DNA from: Natronohydrobacter sp.
GTDB lineage: Bacteria > Pseudomonadota > Alphaproteobacteria > Rhodobacterales > Rhodobacteraceae
Reading direction: 5' to 3'
Length of the DNA stretch: 64,000 nt
Assembly (NCBI GenBank): GCA_030603695.1
Contig: JAUVXF010000014.1
Location: forward strand, 1 to 64,000
Shown: positions 49,700 to 58,384 of the stretch, one piece after another
Numbering within the stretch: position 1 is the first letter of the stretch
Layout of the letters: each line of letters starts with the position of its first letter
The notes under the pieces: model-generated
Told to the model about the DNA's origin: nothing
Databases searched by the model: none
Seen by the model: only the letters and a program-made list of their open reading frames with translations
Position numbers and translations under genes: made by a program

Positions 49700-51367
49700 A
49701 TGCCAATTGCACCTTTCAAGGCAACTACTGCTCTTGTTGCCAGCCTGTCCTTGATCCTGCCGCAATCTGCGCTGGTGTCGGTCGCCTTGGCGCAAGAGGT
49801 GGAACTTTTGTGCCGTGACGAAACGGCCCCACCTTGCCCGGAAGGCGAGCCTGCCGAAGGCTCTACCCCCGAAGAGCGCGCTGAATTTTTGATGCGTGAA
49901 GCAGAGGCAGAAGCTGCGGCGGCGGCTGAGGCTGCGGCGGCTGAGGCTGCGGCGGCAGAGGCAGAAGCACAGGCAGCGGCAGAGGCCGCGGCAGCAGAGG
50001 CGGAAGCACAGGCAGCGGCTGAGGCTGCGGCGGCAGAGGCAGAAGCACAGGCAGCGGCAGAGGCTGCGGCGGCGGAGGCAGAAGCACGGGCAGCGGCAGA
50101 AGCTGCGGCGGCAGAAGCGCAGGCAGCGGCAGAAGCTGCGGCGGCGGAGGCAGAAGCACAGGCAGCGGCAGAGGCTGCGGTGGCAGAGGCGGAAGCGCAG
50201 GCAGCGGCAGAGGCTGCGGCGGCAGAGGCACAAGCACAGGCAGCGGCAGAGGCTGCGGCGGCGGAGATAGCGGCACAAGTGGAGGCGGCTGAAGAAGCCC
50301 TCGCCGCAGAAGATAACGCCCCGTTAGCTGGCGCAACGGAGGCTGTTGCGCTCCCAGAAGAGATTATTGAAGAAGCTTTTGATCTTGGCGCAGTCCGAAG
50401 CAGTGCAGAAGATTTCGCCATACCCATGTCAGAGGCGACACAGGCCGGGCAGGAAAGTTCGCGCAGCGGTCTGACCAATCTGGAGAAAGCGCTCGCTCTG
50501 GGGCTTGGCGCTGTGGCCGTTGGGGCAATTTTGCGCAATGGAAACACGGTTGTTTCCAACACTGGCGACCGAGTGGTCGTGCAGGAACCGTCGGGCGGAT
50601 ACAGCGTTTACCGCGATGACGATGCCCTGTTGCGCCAACCCGGAGCGATCATGCGCACTGAGACTTTTTCCGATGGCTCTTCGCGCACTGTCGTGGATCG
50701 TGCAGACGGCTCGCGGGTTGTTACAGTGCGGGACATGCGCGGATGGGTGCTGCGTCGCTCGGTGCTGTATCCAGACGGCTCAGAATTGCTGCTTTTCGAT
50801 GATCTGGAACAGGCGGTAGCTGTAAATCCGAACGAATTCTCTCACGCGCGGTTGCCATCGCGCAGCATATCGGTTGCCGATAGCGATCTGGGCGCGCTGC
50901 GCGTGCTCTTGCGTGAGGATTTGGCGCTTGAGAGGGATCGCAGTTTTAGCCTGCGCCAAATCCGGGAAATTGAAGAGGTGCGCAGCCTTGTCCCCGCAAT
51001 TGAACTCGACACGCTGACATTTGCAACCGGGTCTGCCGCAATACCGCAAGAACAGGCCCGAAGCCTTGTCCGCCTTGGTATTTTGCTGGAAGAGCTTTTG
51101 TTCGACAACCCGCGCGAGGTGTTTCTGATCGAAGGCCATACAGATGCCGTTGGCAGCGAGAGTTTCAATCTGGCGCTTTCTGATCGGCGCGCGGAAACAG
51201 TAGCGCTGGCTCTGACAGAGAATTTCAATATCCGGCCCGAAAATCTGGTTGTTCAGGGCTATGGGGAGGCCTTTTTGAAAATCCCGACCCAAGCGGCAGA
51301 GGAGCGCAACCGCCGGGTGACAGTGCGCCGGATAACACCGCTTTTGCGTCAGGTTGCCGCGAATTGA
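49700..51367 (+). CDS. OmpA-family protein with a long Ala/Glu repeat
   Basis: A 555-residue envelope protein. Signal peptide to about residue 31 (ALVSVALAQ). Then cysteine-containing linker, an Ala/Glu/Gln repeat from about 67 to 196 predicted as one long helix, a Gly-rich hydrophobic stretch (KALALGLGAVAVGAILR, about 270-287), a YD-like beta segment (RTVVDRADGSRVVTVRD), and a C-terminal OmpA domain (FATGSAAIPQEQ, IEGHTDAVGSESFNLALSDRRAETV) that binds peptidoglycan. Start at 49700 is set by aagga. The repeat probably spans the periplasm as a spacer. Confidence 0.85.
   Translation: MPIAPFKATTALVASLSLILPQSALVSVALAQEVELLCRDETAPPCPEGEPAEGSTPEERAEFLMREAEAEAAAAAEAAAAEAAAAEAEAQAAAEAAAAEAEAQAAAEAAAAEAEAQAAAEAAAAEAEARAAAEAAAAEAQAAAEAAAAEAEAQAAAEAAVAEAEAQAAAEAAAAEAQAQAAAEAAAAEIAAQVEAAEEALAAEDNAPLAGATEAVALPEEIIEEAFDLGAVRSSAEDFAIPMSEATQAGQESSRSGLTNLEKALALGLGAVAVGAILRNGNTVVSNTGDRVVVQEPSGGYSVYRDDDALLRQPGAIMRTETFSDGSSRTVVDRADGSRVVTVRDMRGWVLRRSVLYPDGSELLLFDDLEQAVAVNPNEFSHARLPSRSISVADSDLGALRVLLREDLALERDRSFSLRQIREIEEVRSLVPAIELDTLTFATGSAAIPQEQARSLVRLGILLEELLFDNPREVFLIEGHTDAVGSESFNLALSDRRAETVALALTENFNIRPENLVVQGYGEAFLKIPTQAAEERNRRVTVRRITPLLRQVAAN
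49898..50290 (+). repeat. In-gene tandem repeat (about 39 bp, 13 residues)
   Basis: Roughly eight copies of a 13-residue unit close to AEAEAQAAAEAAA, one shortened to 11 residues, with a few changes (R for Q, V for A). The DNA repeat is GC-rich, keeps frame, and could change copy number by slippage without breaking the gene. It also leaves long open frames on the other strand, which are shadows. Confidence 0.9.
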
Positions 51368-51733
51368 GGGATGGGGGCGGCGGCAAAGCCGCGCAGTGCT
51401 AGGCGGCGGCATAATGAAAAGGGGCATGCCTGCGGCATGACATGCGGGGCTATGCGCCCTGATTTCTGAAAGCTGGCCTTGGCGATTTTGCCAGCGGTGC
51501 AGAACACCAAGGCATTGGTTTGATAGACAAAAAAAAGCAACACACAGCGCCGGTGCCGCGCGGTTGCGCCATGGCTTTAAAGCTGTGCCTTGGCGTTACC
51601 TGAATTTGGCATTCAAGGGAATTTTACGCCATGTGCTGCGCGTTGCGTCGGCGTGTGGTTTTGTGCTTGTCTTGCGTGCATTATGCTATTGCCGCAAGTG
51701 ACGGGGCTACGTTTTGCGGCGGCGAGATGGGTT
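51368..51733. other. Gap between OmpA-type gene and tRNA, no gene seen
   Basis: About 370 bases of mixed composition. A short inverted repeat lies near 51424-51440, and there is an A-run (51528-51536). No open frame with a ribosome site and no known RNA recognised. Confidence 0.5.
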
Positions 51734-51810
51734 TGGTAGGCCCGGAGGGACTCGAACCCCCAACCAAAGCGTTATGAGCGCTCTGCTCTAACCAATTGAG
51801 CTACAGGCCC
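51734..51810 (-). tRNA. tRNA with CAT anticodon, probably tRNA-Ile2
   Basis: Minus-strand cloverleaf with acceptor GGGCCTG against CGGGCCT (two G-T pairs), D-arm GCTC/GAGC, anticodon loop CTCATAA, T-loop TTCGAGT and encoded CCA. A CAT anticodon could be elongator Met or the lysidine-modified Ile2. The stretch from AGAGCAG through the loop to CGCTTTGGT is close to E. coli ileX, so Ile2 is favoured. Confidence 0.85.
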
Positions 51811-51954
51811 GCCCCTGGTTGCCTACGAAACTTGGCGGTTCTGGTCAAGCGGGGGTTTGCACAGAGTTGCCCCCGCGCGCGCAATCGGCTATCGCCGCGG
51901 CAGGAATGGCACGCCTTGGGGGCTGCCGGGCTTGGGCTGCAAGGGGTTGCGCGC

Positions 51955-53001
51955 ATGGACAAGGGCAAGAACGGGCTGAGTTACGCACAGGCGGGCGTTG
52001 ATATTGATGCAGGCAATGCGCTGGTAGAGGCGATCAAGCCCGCTGCAAAGGCCACGGCGCGGCCCGGTGTCATGTCTGGCCTCGGTGGCTTTGGTGCGCT
52101 GTTTGATCTGAAAGGCGCAGGCTATAGCGACCCGATTCTCGTGGCCGCGACAGATGGTGTGGGAACAAAGCTGCGCATTGCCATTGATACCGGCCATCTG
52201 GATACGATCGGGATAGATCTGGTCGCCATGTGTGTGAATGATCTGGTCTGCCAAGGGGCAGAGCCGCTATTCTTTCTGGATTATTTCGCCACGGGAAAAC
52301 TGGATGTGGCAGCTGCCACGCGCATCATTACCGGAATTGCCGAAGGCTGCCGCCGCTCTGGCTGCGCGCTGATCGGGGGCGAGACAGCGGAAATGCCGGG
52401 CATGTATGAGGCCAAGGATTTTGATCTTGCGGGCTTTGCCGTGGGGGCGATGGAACGCGGGCAGGATCTGCCCGCCGGTGTGCAGGCAGGTGATGTGTTG
52501 CTGGGTCTGGCCTCTGATGGGGTGCATTCCAACGGCTACTCACTGGTGCGCAAGATTGTGGAACGCACAGGGCTGGCATGGGATGCGCCTGCGCCCTTTG
52601 CGGATGAAAGCCTTGGCGCGGCGCTGCTGGCACCCACGCGGCTATATGTGAAACCGGCCTTGGCTGCGATCCGCGCAGGTGGGGTGCATGCTTTGGCCCA
52701 TATCACCGGGGGCGGGCTGACGGAAAACCTGCCGCGCGTGCTGCCCGAAGGGCTGGGCGCGGATATTGATCTGGCCTCTTGGGCCTTGCCGCCCGTTTTT
52801 GCGTGGCTGGCAAATGAGGGTGGGTTGGATCAGGCCGAGATGCTGAAAACCTTCAACTCCGGGATTGGCATGGTGCTGGTGGTTGCGCCCGATCAGGCCG
52901 AAGCCCTGCGCACGCTGCTGTTGGCCGAGGGCGAGACGGTTCACACTCTTGGCCATGTGTCGCAAGGGGCAGGGATGCGCTATAGCGGTGCGCTTGCATG
53001 A
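51955..53001 (+). CDS. purM: Phosphoribosylformylglycinamidine cyclo-ligase
   Basis: A 348-residue AIR synthase of purine synthesis. Opens with [15 protein letters not shown], has the P-loop-like [10 protein letters not shown] and the family signatures [25 protein letters not shown] (read in pieces), [25 protein letters not shown] and [13 protein letters not shown]. Start is the ATG at 51955; the open frame upstream overlaps the tRNA. Overlaps purN by ATGA. Confidence 0.96.
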   Translation: MDKGKNGLSYAQAGVDIDAGNALVEAIKPAAKATARPGVMSGLGGFGALFDLKGAGYSDPILVAATDGVGTKLRIAIDTGHLDTIGIDLVAMCVNDLVCQGAEPLFFLDYFATGKLDVAAATRIITGIAEGCRRSGCALIGGETAEMPGMYEAKDFDLAGFAVGAMERGQDLPAGVQAGDVLLGLASDGVHSNGYSLVRKIVERTGLAWDAPAPFADESLGAALLAPTRLYVKPALAAIRAGGVHALAHITGGGLTENLPRVLPEGLGADIDLASWALPPVFAWLANEGGLDQAEMLKTFNSGIGMVLVVAPDQAEALRTLLLAEGETVHTLGHVSQGAGMRYSGALA

Positions 53002-53591
53002 GCCAGCGGGTCGCGATCCTGATTTCGGGATCAGGCTCTAACATGGTGGCTTTGGCGCAATCCATGACGGGCGATCATCCGGGGCGGCCCTGTCTGGTCT
53101 TGTCCAATGATCCGCAGGCGGGGGGCTTGGCCAAGGCGCAGGCCATGGGCATTCCCACGGCCGTGGTGGAACATCGCCCCTTCAAGGGCGACCGTGCCGC
53201 CTTTGAGGCTGCCTTGCTGAAGGTGCTGGAGGGTGCACGCCCCGATCTGGTGGCGCTTGCAGGGTTCATGCGGGTGCTGACGGGCGATTTTGTGCGCCAG
53301 TTTGAAGGGCGGATGCTGAATATCCATCCCTCGCTTTTGCCCAAATACAAAGGGTTGCACACCCATTCCCGCGCCATTGCCGCAGGCGATACCGAAGCGG
53401 GCTGCACTGTGCATGAGGTGACAGCGGAACTGGATGATGGCCCGATCCTTGGGCAGGCCCGTGTGCCCATCTTGCCCGCAGATACGCCAGACAGCCTTGC
53501 CGCGCGCATTCTGCCGCTGGAACACCAGCTTTACCCGCTGGTGTTGCGCCGGGTGCTGGAGGGAAACCGCAGCCCTATAATGCTGCCCTGA
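52998..53591 (+). CDS. purN: Phosphoribosylglycinamide formyltransferase
   Basis: A 197-residue enzyme that formylates GAR with 10-formyl-THF. Visible are [15 protein letters not shown] (phosphate loop), [31 protein letters not shown] with catalytic Asn-His, and [16 protein letters not shown]. Made with purM through a 4-base overlap. Its last 17 bases overlap the convergent lipoprotein gene. Confidence 0.96.
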   Translation: MSQRVAILISGSGSNMVALAQSMTGDHPGRPCLVLSNDPQAGGLAKAQAMGIPTAVVEHRPFKGDRAAFEAALLKVLEGARPDLVALAGFMRVLTGDFVRQFEGRMLNIHPSLLPKYKGLHTHSRAIAAGDTEAGCTVHEVTAELDDGPILGQARVPILPADTPDSLAARILPLEHQLYPLVLRRVLEGNRSPIMLP

Positions 53592-54135
53592 AGGCGCGTA
53601 TTTCGCGTTCTATGCGCAACAAATCTGACCGCGCGACCATCAGATCCAGTTGCAATGCCAAACGCTCTGACTGGGTGCTGTGCCATTCGGGCGGAGCCTC
53701 TGCGCCTGCGCGCAGCAAGCCGCTGCTTTCAGAGCGCAGTGAACTGATTTCGCGTTCTATCTCTGCAATCCGCTGGCGCTGGCGATAGGCCGCAAGCCCC
53801 AACTCATGCCCGCGCAAAAAGGCGGGTTCCGATGCGGCAGGGCAAACATTTTGATAAATGCGCCCGGCCTCTCCCACGCGCAGGCCAGTTTGCGGGGTGC
53901 AATACTGGCGCAAGCCCGCCTCATAGCCCGCCGCCCATGCAGTGCGATCAGGGGTGATATCCACCTTTGCACAGGCTGCAACATGGCGGTTGAACTGGGT
54001 TTCCCCCAACCGCCCATCGGCGCCATCGCGCGCCCCAATGGCGGCCCAATCCCCGGCCAAGCATTCCTCGCGCGAGACAGAGGCGCAGGCGCTTAGCAGC
54101 AATGCCCCTGCCAGAATGCCCAAGAATACCCGCAT
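53575..54135 (-). CDS. DUF2799-type lipoprotein
   Basis: A 186-residue lipoprotein with signal peptide and lipobox LLSAC (cysteine at residue 17). The body has W-A-A-I-G repeats typical of DUF2799 (CLAGDWAAIGARDGADG, AWAAGYEAGLRQYC) and a C-terminal coiled coil. Function unknown. Its 3' end overlaps purN by 17 bases in convergent orientation. Confidence 0.83.
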   Translation of the reverse strand: MRVFLGILAGALLLSACASVSREECLAGDWAAIGARDGADGRLGETQFNRHVAACAKVDITPDRTAWAAGYEAGLRQYCTPQTGLRVGEAGRIYQNVCPAASEPAFLRGHELGLAAYRQRQRIAEIEREISSLRSESSGLLRAGAEAPPEWHSTQSERLALQLDLMVARSDLLRIEREIRAFRAAL

Positions 54136-54147
54136 CTCGCCCTCCTG

Positions 54148-54930
54148 TTATCCCTGCGCCATATGCGCCGCATAAAGTGCCACTGCCGCCGCATTGGACA
54201 CATTGAGCGAGCCAAACCCGCCCGCAGCCGGAATACGCACAATCAGATCACAGGTATCGCGCGTTTTGTCGCGCAGGCCCGGCCCCTCTGCGCCCATCAC
54301 CAGCGCAATAGGCCCCGGTGGAAAGCGCGCCAGCCCCTCTGCCAGCGTCACCTCGCCCGTGCCATCCAGTCCCAGCACAACATAGCCCATCTCTTTGAGC
54401 GTTTCCATCTCCTCTGCCAGATTGCGCACACGCAAATAGGGTTGGCGCTCCAGCGCGCCACTGGCGGTTTTGGCCAAGGCGCCGGTTTCGGGGGCGGCAT
54501 GGCGCTGGGTTGCAATCACGGCTTGCGCGCCGAACACCTCGGCAGAGCGCAGGATCGCGCCCACATTATGCGGGTCGCTGACCCTGTCCAGCATCACCAC
54601 CAGCCCGCGCGCCCCAAGGGGCGCACAGCGCTCTGTCACGCTGCCCCAGTCCAATGGGCGCACTTCCAGGGCCGCGCCCTGATGCACCGCCTGCGGATCA
54701 AGAGGCGCTGCAAATTTGCGCGGATCGCAGATTTCCGGCTCCATCCCAGAGGCGGCAACAGCCTCTGCCAACTTGTCGGCGGCATTGCGCGTCAGGATCA
54801 GGCGGTGCTTGTCACGCGCGGGGTTTTTCAGCGCATCTTCCACCGCATGCAGGCCAAACAGCCAGATCGTGCTGGCCGCGCTGGCGCGCTTGGCGCGCTC
54901 CTTGTCGATCACCCAATCGGGTTTTTTCAT
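54148..54930 (-). CDS. rlmB: TrmH-family 23S rRNA 2'-O-methyltransferase (RlmB-like)
   Basis: A 260-residue SPOUT enzyme. An L30e-like substrate-binding domain (WLFGLHAVEDALKNP) comes first, then the knot domain with motif 1 DRVSDPHNVGAILRSAEVFGA, motif 2 ALVMGAEGPGL and motif 3 IPAAGGFGSLNVSNAAAVALY, as in RlmB (Gm2251). Start 54930 (MKKPDW) is preferred over ATGs at 54957 and 54972, though the ribosome site is weak. Divergent from the tRNA-Tyr-like gene. Confidence 0.9.
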   Translation of the reverse strand: MKKPDWVIDKERAKRASAASTIWLFGLHAVEDALKNPARDKHRLILTRNAADKLAEAVAASGMEPEICDPRKFAAPLDPQAVHQGAALEVRPLDWGSVTERCAPLGARGLVVMLDRVSDPHNVGAILRSAEVFGAQAVIATQRHAAPETGALAKTASGALERQPYLRVRNLAEEMETLKEMGYVVLGLDGTGEVTLAEGLARFPPGPIALVMGAEGPGLRDKTRDTCDLIVRIPAAGGFGSLNVSNAAAVALYAAHMAQG

Positions 54931-55108
54931 GGTCTTGTCGCTCTCATCATGCTGCATGGCCCTGTTTTGCACAGGGCAGGGCAGGGGATAGCATGCGCAG
55001 CCACGCCGCGCGGCGCAAGGGCGAAATGCGGGGTGCGAAAGAAGTTGCGGCAGGCGCGCTTTGTGCCCTTGACGCCCGCGGGCCGCTTCGCTAATTGGGC
55101 GGGCAAGA

Positions 55109-55192
55109 GGGCGACGGGCTGCAAGGTGCGGCAGCGGACTGTAACTCCGCCGGGGAGACCCACGCCTGGTTCGATTCCAGGGTCGCCCACCA
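55109..55192 (+). tRNA. tRNA-Tyr-like gene (anticodon GTA), integration site
   Basis: An 84-nt class II cloverleaf: acceptor GGGCGAC/GTCGCCC, D-arm GCTG/CGGC with a 7-base loop, anticodon loop CTGTAAC (GTA), a 14-base variable arm with GGG/CCC, T-arm CCTGG/CCAGG with loop TTCGATT, and encoded CCA. Odd points are G instead of U at position 8, no A14, and C38. Gene order (rlmB then tRNA-Tyr) is common in Alphaproteobacteria. Its last 15 bases are repeated at 63807-63821. Confidence 0.75.
55178..55192. repeat. attL (tRNA 3' end)
   Basis: The 15-bp sequence CAGGGTCGCCCACCA, which is the end of the T-arm, acceptor strand, and CCA of the tRNA-Tyr-like gene. A direct copy at 63807-63821 defines the element ends. 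Confidence 0.85.
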
Positions 55193-55250
55193 TTTACCCC
55201 ATTAAGTTATTGTTTTTACTTATCTTTTTGTATCGGTGCATTTTAATTCT

Positions 55251-55270
55251 GCCCTTCAATCCGCCCTTAG
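55251..55270. repeat. Element-specific 20-bp repeat, site A
   Basis: GCCCTTCAATCCGCCCTTAG near the left end; it differs by one base from site C at 63672-63691. Contains two spaced GCCCTT units. Candidate arm-type site for the integrase or excisionase, or an operator. Confidence 0.6.
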
Positions 55271-55304
55271 CGTGTGGCGAAAAAGTAACGCTATGAAACG
55301 CGAT

Positions 55305-55490
55305 TTAAGCAACTTTCGCCCGATAAGCGCGCAACACTGCCTCCGGCTCAACATCTGCCAAATGGCACACGGTCACAAAGTCGCGTGAGCCTAGCCATGC
55401 CTGATCTTTCGGCTCTTTGCCCTTGGCCGCATCATGTAAGCCCGCGAACAAAACAGCGCGCCACAACATCAAGTCCGGGTTCTGTGCCAT
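55305..55490 (-). CDS. Small phage-type protein of the element
   Basis: A 61-residue protein with LFAGLHDAAKGK near the start and SRDFVTVCHLADVEPEAVLR in the second half, a pattern seen in small phage proteins of Rhodobacterales; this resemblance is from memory. Function unknown. It is the last gene of the element's operon, nearest to attL, and follows a hairpin at 55511-55532. Confidence 0.65.
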   Translation of the reverse strand: MAQNPDLMLWRAVLFAGLHDAAKGKEPKDQAWLGSRDFVTVCHLADVEPEAVLRAYRAKVA

Positions 55491-55510
55491 TGCCTACCCC
55501 CTTGCGCAAA

Positions 55511-55532
55511 GGGCAGGCCCGAAAGCCTGCCC
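55511..55532 (-). terminator. Hairpin in the element operon
   Basis: Minus-strand stem of 8 bp (55525-55532 with 55511-55518), loop TTTCGG, followed by TTT. Lies between the 231-residue gene and the last small gene; may be a partial terminator. Confidence 0.5.
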
Positions 55533-55559
55533 CGCTTTGACGCCACGCGGGCGATGGCC

Positions 55560-56255
55560 CTAGCCCTGCATCGCGTCATCTAGTGAGGCTTGGGCTTTTT
55601 CCGCTTCGGCCTGATCTTTCAAAATGCGGTCAATGTAATCGGGGTTCATGGCGTCTGTCGCCACTTCGCGCGTAACCCGGCGAATAACGCTAACGGCCTC
55701 ATCTGCGGCCAGAACCTCATCTAGCGCCTCATGCAATTCCGGCGCTATCTGTTGCTCGTAGTAATGCCGCATCCGCGACTGATATTCACTGCCCACGCCC
55801 GATAGAAATGCAGGCGCAGTAAGCAACGCCCCAAGCGTTTCAGCATCCTTGCCCGATATGGCCGCATCCATCAATTTGCCCCGCTCCTCTGGCGTCATCT
55901 GGCGAAATAGCGCCCTGATCTCTGCCCCGCGCGGCCCGTCCTGCAACTGGGTGCGCGCCTGTATCTGATCCGACAAGCTGCGCGCCGCCGCTGTGCGCGT
56001 CTCATTGGCCTTTGCGGTCAATGCCTCGATCTGGTGCAACACCCGTTCCGCCGCGCGATTAACCCGGATCGCGTGCGCCTCTGGCGTCTCCGTGGGGTTG
56101 CGCTTGGCCGCGATTGCTTCCAGCCCTTCCAACAACTGCGCCGCCTTGCGCCCGCCGTTCACAAGTTCCGCCGCCCATATCTGCGGTTTTTCACGCAACC
56201 GCGCATCCGCCCGCTTTATGATCTCCGCAACCGCAACTGATTTTCTGATAGCCAT
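55560..56255 (-). CDS. Unknown helical protein after the large terminase
   Basis: A 231-residue protein, almost all helix, rich in A, E, R. No signal peptide, membrane segment or recognised domain. In a phage the portal or a scaffold would follow the terminase, but length and sequence do not support a portal. A scaffold-like or capsid-redirecting role would fit a satellite; inference only. Start is the ATG at 56255 with aaagg upstream; a TTG at 56279 overlapping the terminase is possible. Confidence 0.65.
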   Translation of the reverse strand: MAIRKSVAVAEIIKRADARLREKPQIWAAELVNGGRKAAQLLEGLEAIAAKRNPTETPEAHAIRVNRAAERVLHQIEALTAKANETRTAAARSLSDQIQARTQLQDGPRGAEIRALFRQMTPEERGKLMDAAISGKDAETLGALLTAPAFLSGVGSEYQSRMRHYYEQQIAPELHEALDEVLAADEAVSVIRRVTREVATDAMNPDYIDRILKDQAEAEKAQASLDDAMQG

Positions 56256-56272
56256 AGCCTTTGCCCTTTCGT

Positions 56273-57670
56273 TTACCAAAGCCCAATAACTGCGCTTGTT
56301 TTCGTCTCCGACTTGCGCCGCGATACATGCGCCACAAGCCCCGCAACCGCGTTTGCACGGTCATCATGCGCGCCGGGTGCATGGTCGATCACATCTTTCC
56401 CGCTGCGACTGGTGCGCCGCTCCAAGCCTATAAGCTGGCGCTGCAACCGCTCATCCGGTGGCAATTCAACCCGGCCCGAATTCAGCGCGGCCAGAAGTTC
56501 CAGATACAAAGCTGATCTATCCATCTCGGATACATCATAACGAATTCCGCTTTTCTCGAATTCGTCACGCGGCCACCGCCCTGCATAACGATCGCCCTTC
56601 ACAGATGTGATATTATAACTTTTCAGAACGCCCGCATATTCCTGCACGATCTGCGCCGGTGATCCACGCAAGCCCCGCACAACATCCAACACCGCCGCGT
56701 CACGCTCCTGATGCCCGATTGCCAAGGTGAATTCATCCGCACCACCGCCAGCCGGGTCAACAAAGGCAACATAGCGCAAGCCCTTCACTGGTGGCAGTTC
56801 CAAGGGCTTAGGCCGGATACAATCGGCCAGAAAATCAGCATCCAGAAACGTGGATATATCGCCCCGGAATTCGGCTAGGTATTCAGCGCGCGCGGCCTCT
56901 GGGTCATCGCGCATCGCATCATCTATAACATGCTGCGGTAATGTGGGGTTCATCGCCCGACTAGGGGCTTGCGCCACCAGAACGCGGCTTTCCCCGTCAT
57001 CGGCAAAGGCCCGCTTGAACGTGTCCCACAAAACCCCCCGCTTGGCGTAGGGACTGGATAAGGCCACCAGCTTACCGCCCAAGGTCGCAAGGGCTGGCCG
57101 GATCGCGGCTATGATCTCCCTGTCAGGGCTTGCCCCGTCAACCGTCCAGAAGGCTATCTCATCCAGAATAGCAGCGGCCAGCGTATAGCCCCTTACTGAT
57201 CTGTGTGACGCCGTGGTGATCTCGATAACGCAACGGTTATTCAGTTCGATTTGTTCCGAGTTTTCACGCAACACCATGCGCCGCAACATGGGATTGTCAT
57301 TCACTAGGCCAGATGTATAGCGCATTACCGCCCGCGCCTGCTTTCGATCGGCTGCAATAACCATCACTGTGGCAACCTCACCGGGTGCAAGCCTGTCGCG
57401 GTAATCGTGAAACGCTGCCAGATACACGGCCAGAAACGCCGCTGCATGGCTCTTTCCGCCCCTGCGCCCTATCGCTAGCCATAATTCTGCAAAGGCCCCA
57501 GAAGGCCCGCTCTGGCGTCCTGTCAGCGTCTTGAACGTGTCCAGTTCGGTGGCGTCCAGTTCCAGCCCATAAAAGCCCGAAAGCAAGGCCCGCCATGCAG
57601 CGAAACTATCGCCACCAAAGATCGGCCCGAATAACTCTCGATCGGTCATAGCTTGGCGAATATCAATCAT
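56273..57670 (-). CDS. Phage-type terminase large subunit
   Basis: A 465-residue packaging motor. The ATPase has Walker A GRRGGKS (68-74), Walker B AAAILDE (165-171) with catalytic Glu171, and coupling motif SSPYAKRG (206-212). The nuclease domain has acids at Asp305 (FVDPAGGG), Asp360 (VKGDRYAG) and Asp436/437 (GAHDDRANAVAG), the RNase H-like set. All key residues are present, so it looks active. Its start overlaps the stop of the 46-residue gene. No capsid or portal gene accompanies it. Confidence 0.9.
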   Translation of the reverse strand: MIDIRQAMTDRELFGPIFGGDSFAAWRALLSGFYGLELDATELDTFKTLTGRQSGPSGAFAELWLAIGRRGGKSHAAAFLAVYLAAFHDYRDRLAPGEVATVMVIAADRKQARAVMRYTSGLVNDNPMLRRMVLRENSEQIELNNRCVIEITTASHRSVRGYTLAAAILDEIAFWTVDGASPDREIIAAIRPALATLGGKLVALSSPYAKRGVLWDTFKRAFADDGESRVLVAQAPSRAMNPTLPQHVIDDAMRDDPEAARAEYLAEFRGDISTFLDADFLADCIRPKPLELPPVKGLRYVAFVDPAGGGADEFTLAIGHQERDAAVLDVVRGLRGSPAQIVQEYAGVLKSYNITSVKGDRYAGRWPRDEFEKSGIRYDVSEMDRSALYLELLAALNSGRVELPPDERLQRQLIGLERRTSRSGKDVIDHAPGAHDDRANAVAGLVAHVSRRKSETKTSAVIGLW

Positions 57671-57807
57671 GCGCGCCCCCGGATTGCCTGCGCAAGATCG
57701 GCCAGCAGGGTAAGCGCCGCGCGCATGGATAGCGCCACCTGCGCCACCTCTTGCCCATCACGCCACACATGCAAAACAGGGCCGGGTCGGATCGTCACCA
57801 GCATCAT
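57667..57807 (-). CDS. 46-residue micro-gene between the terminase-position genes
   Basis: A short gene starting ATGATG at 57807 and ending in TGA that overlaps the terminase ATG; its own start overlaps the stop of the gene before it (ATGA). The product reads MMLVTIRPGPVLHVWRDGQE and then a hydrophobic/amphipathic helix rich in A and L. Coupling on both sides makes it very likely real. Function unknown; it may be a terminase accessory. Confidence 0.65.
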   Translation of the reverse strand: MMLVTIRPGPVLHVWRDGQEVAQVALSMRAALTLLADLAQAIRGRA

Positions 57808-58172
57808 GGCGCGGCCCGCCCTGCAATGTAGGTTGCAAGGTCTGGCGTAACGTCACGCGCCTTGCGTTCAAGCCCAAGATCGGAAAGCAACCTGCGCAAT
57901 GCATTGGCGATTGTCGCATATTGGCTTGCGTCAAAATCCTGCCCCTGTGCCAATTCGCTTTCGCGTTCTTCGCACCAACAGGCCAGCGTTGCAGCGCGCG
58001 CGACAAGGTGGCGCTGCGCCTCTGTCAGATCGCCCCCCAGATCGCTTTCGATCGTGCTAGTGATTTCTCTGAACCTGCGCGCAATCATGCTGCGCCCATC
58101 AATCCCGGCCAGCACAATGGCCCCTGTGCCTTTGCGGGTGCTGAATTGTGGCGGTGGCGGTGCTTTGCCCAT
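57804..58172 (-). CDS. Candidate small terminase or packaging protein
   Basis: A 122-residue protein in the place where phages keep the small terminase, just ahead of the large one. It starts MGKAPPPPQFSTRKGTGAIV and continues with a helical region (RRFREITSTIESDLGG, TEAQRHLVARAATLACWCEERE) that could oligomerise. A similar type of protein precedes terminases in alphaproteobacterial phages by my recollection. No clear helix-turn-helix is visible. Call is from position and shape. Confidence 0.6.
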   Translation of the reverse strand: MGKAPPPPQFSTRKGTGAIVLAGIDGRSMIARRFREITSTIESDLGGDLTEAQRHLVARAATLACWCEERESELAQGQDFDASQYATIANALRRLLSDLGLERKARDVTPDLATYIAGRAAP

Positions 58173-58207
58173 GCTTTGCGTTACCTTCTCCAGTCCCCGC
58201 GCAAGCC

Positions 58208-58230
58208 TTTAAGGGCAGATTGAAGGCGGG
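58208..58230. repeat. Element-specific repeat, site B (inverted)
   Basis: TTTAAGGGCAGATTGAAGGCGGG (reverse of sites A and C apart from one missing base), 36 bases upstream of the small-terminase-position gene. Its position before a gene start argues for an operator role. Confidence 0.55.
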
Positions 58231-58384
58231 ATTGACTAAACATAGCGGATTAACGCGCTGTAATCATTATTTTATTCTGTTAATTCGGGTTCTATATGTG
58301 GAACCGAACCGCCTTCCAGCCATCGACCGGGCAGAAAAACCCGGCGCAAGGGCGATTTTTGCGGCTGGATATTTCGCCCCCATC

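Noticed and set aside
49639-50562. Long minus-strand open frames across the Ala-rich repeat
   Set aside because: They arise from GC-rich repeat DNA; no ribosome site or domain, and the plus-strand OmpA gene explains the region.
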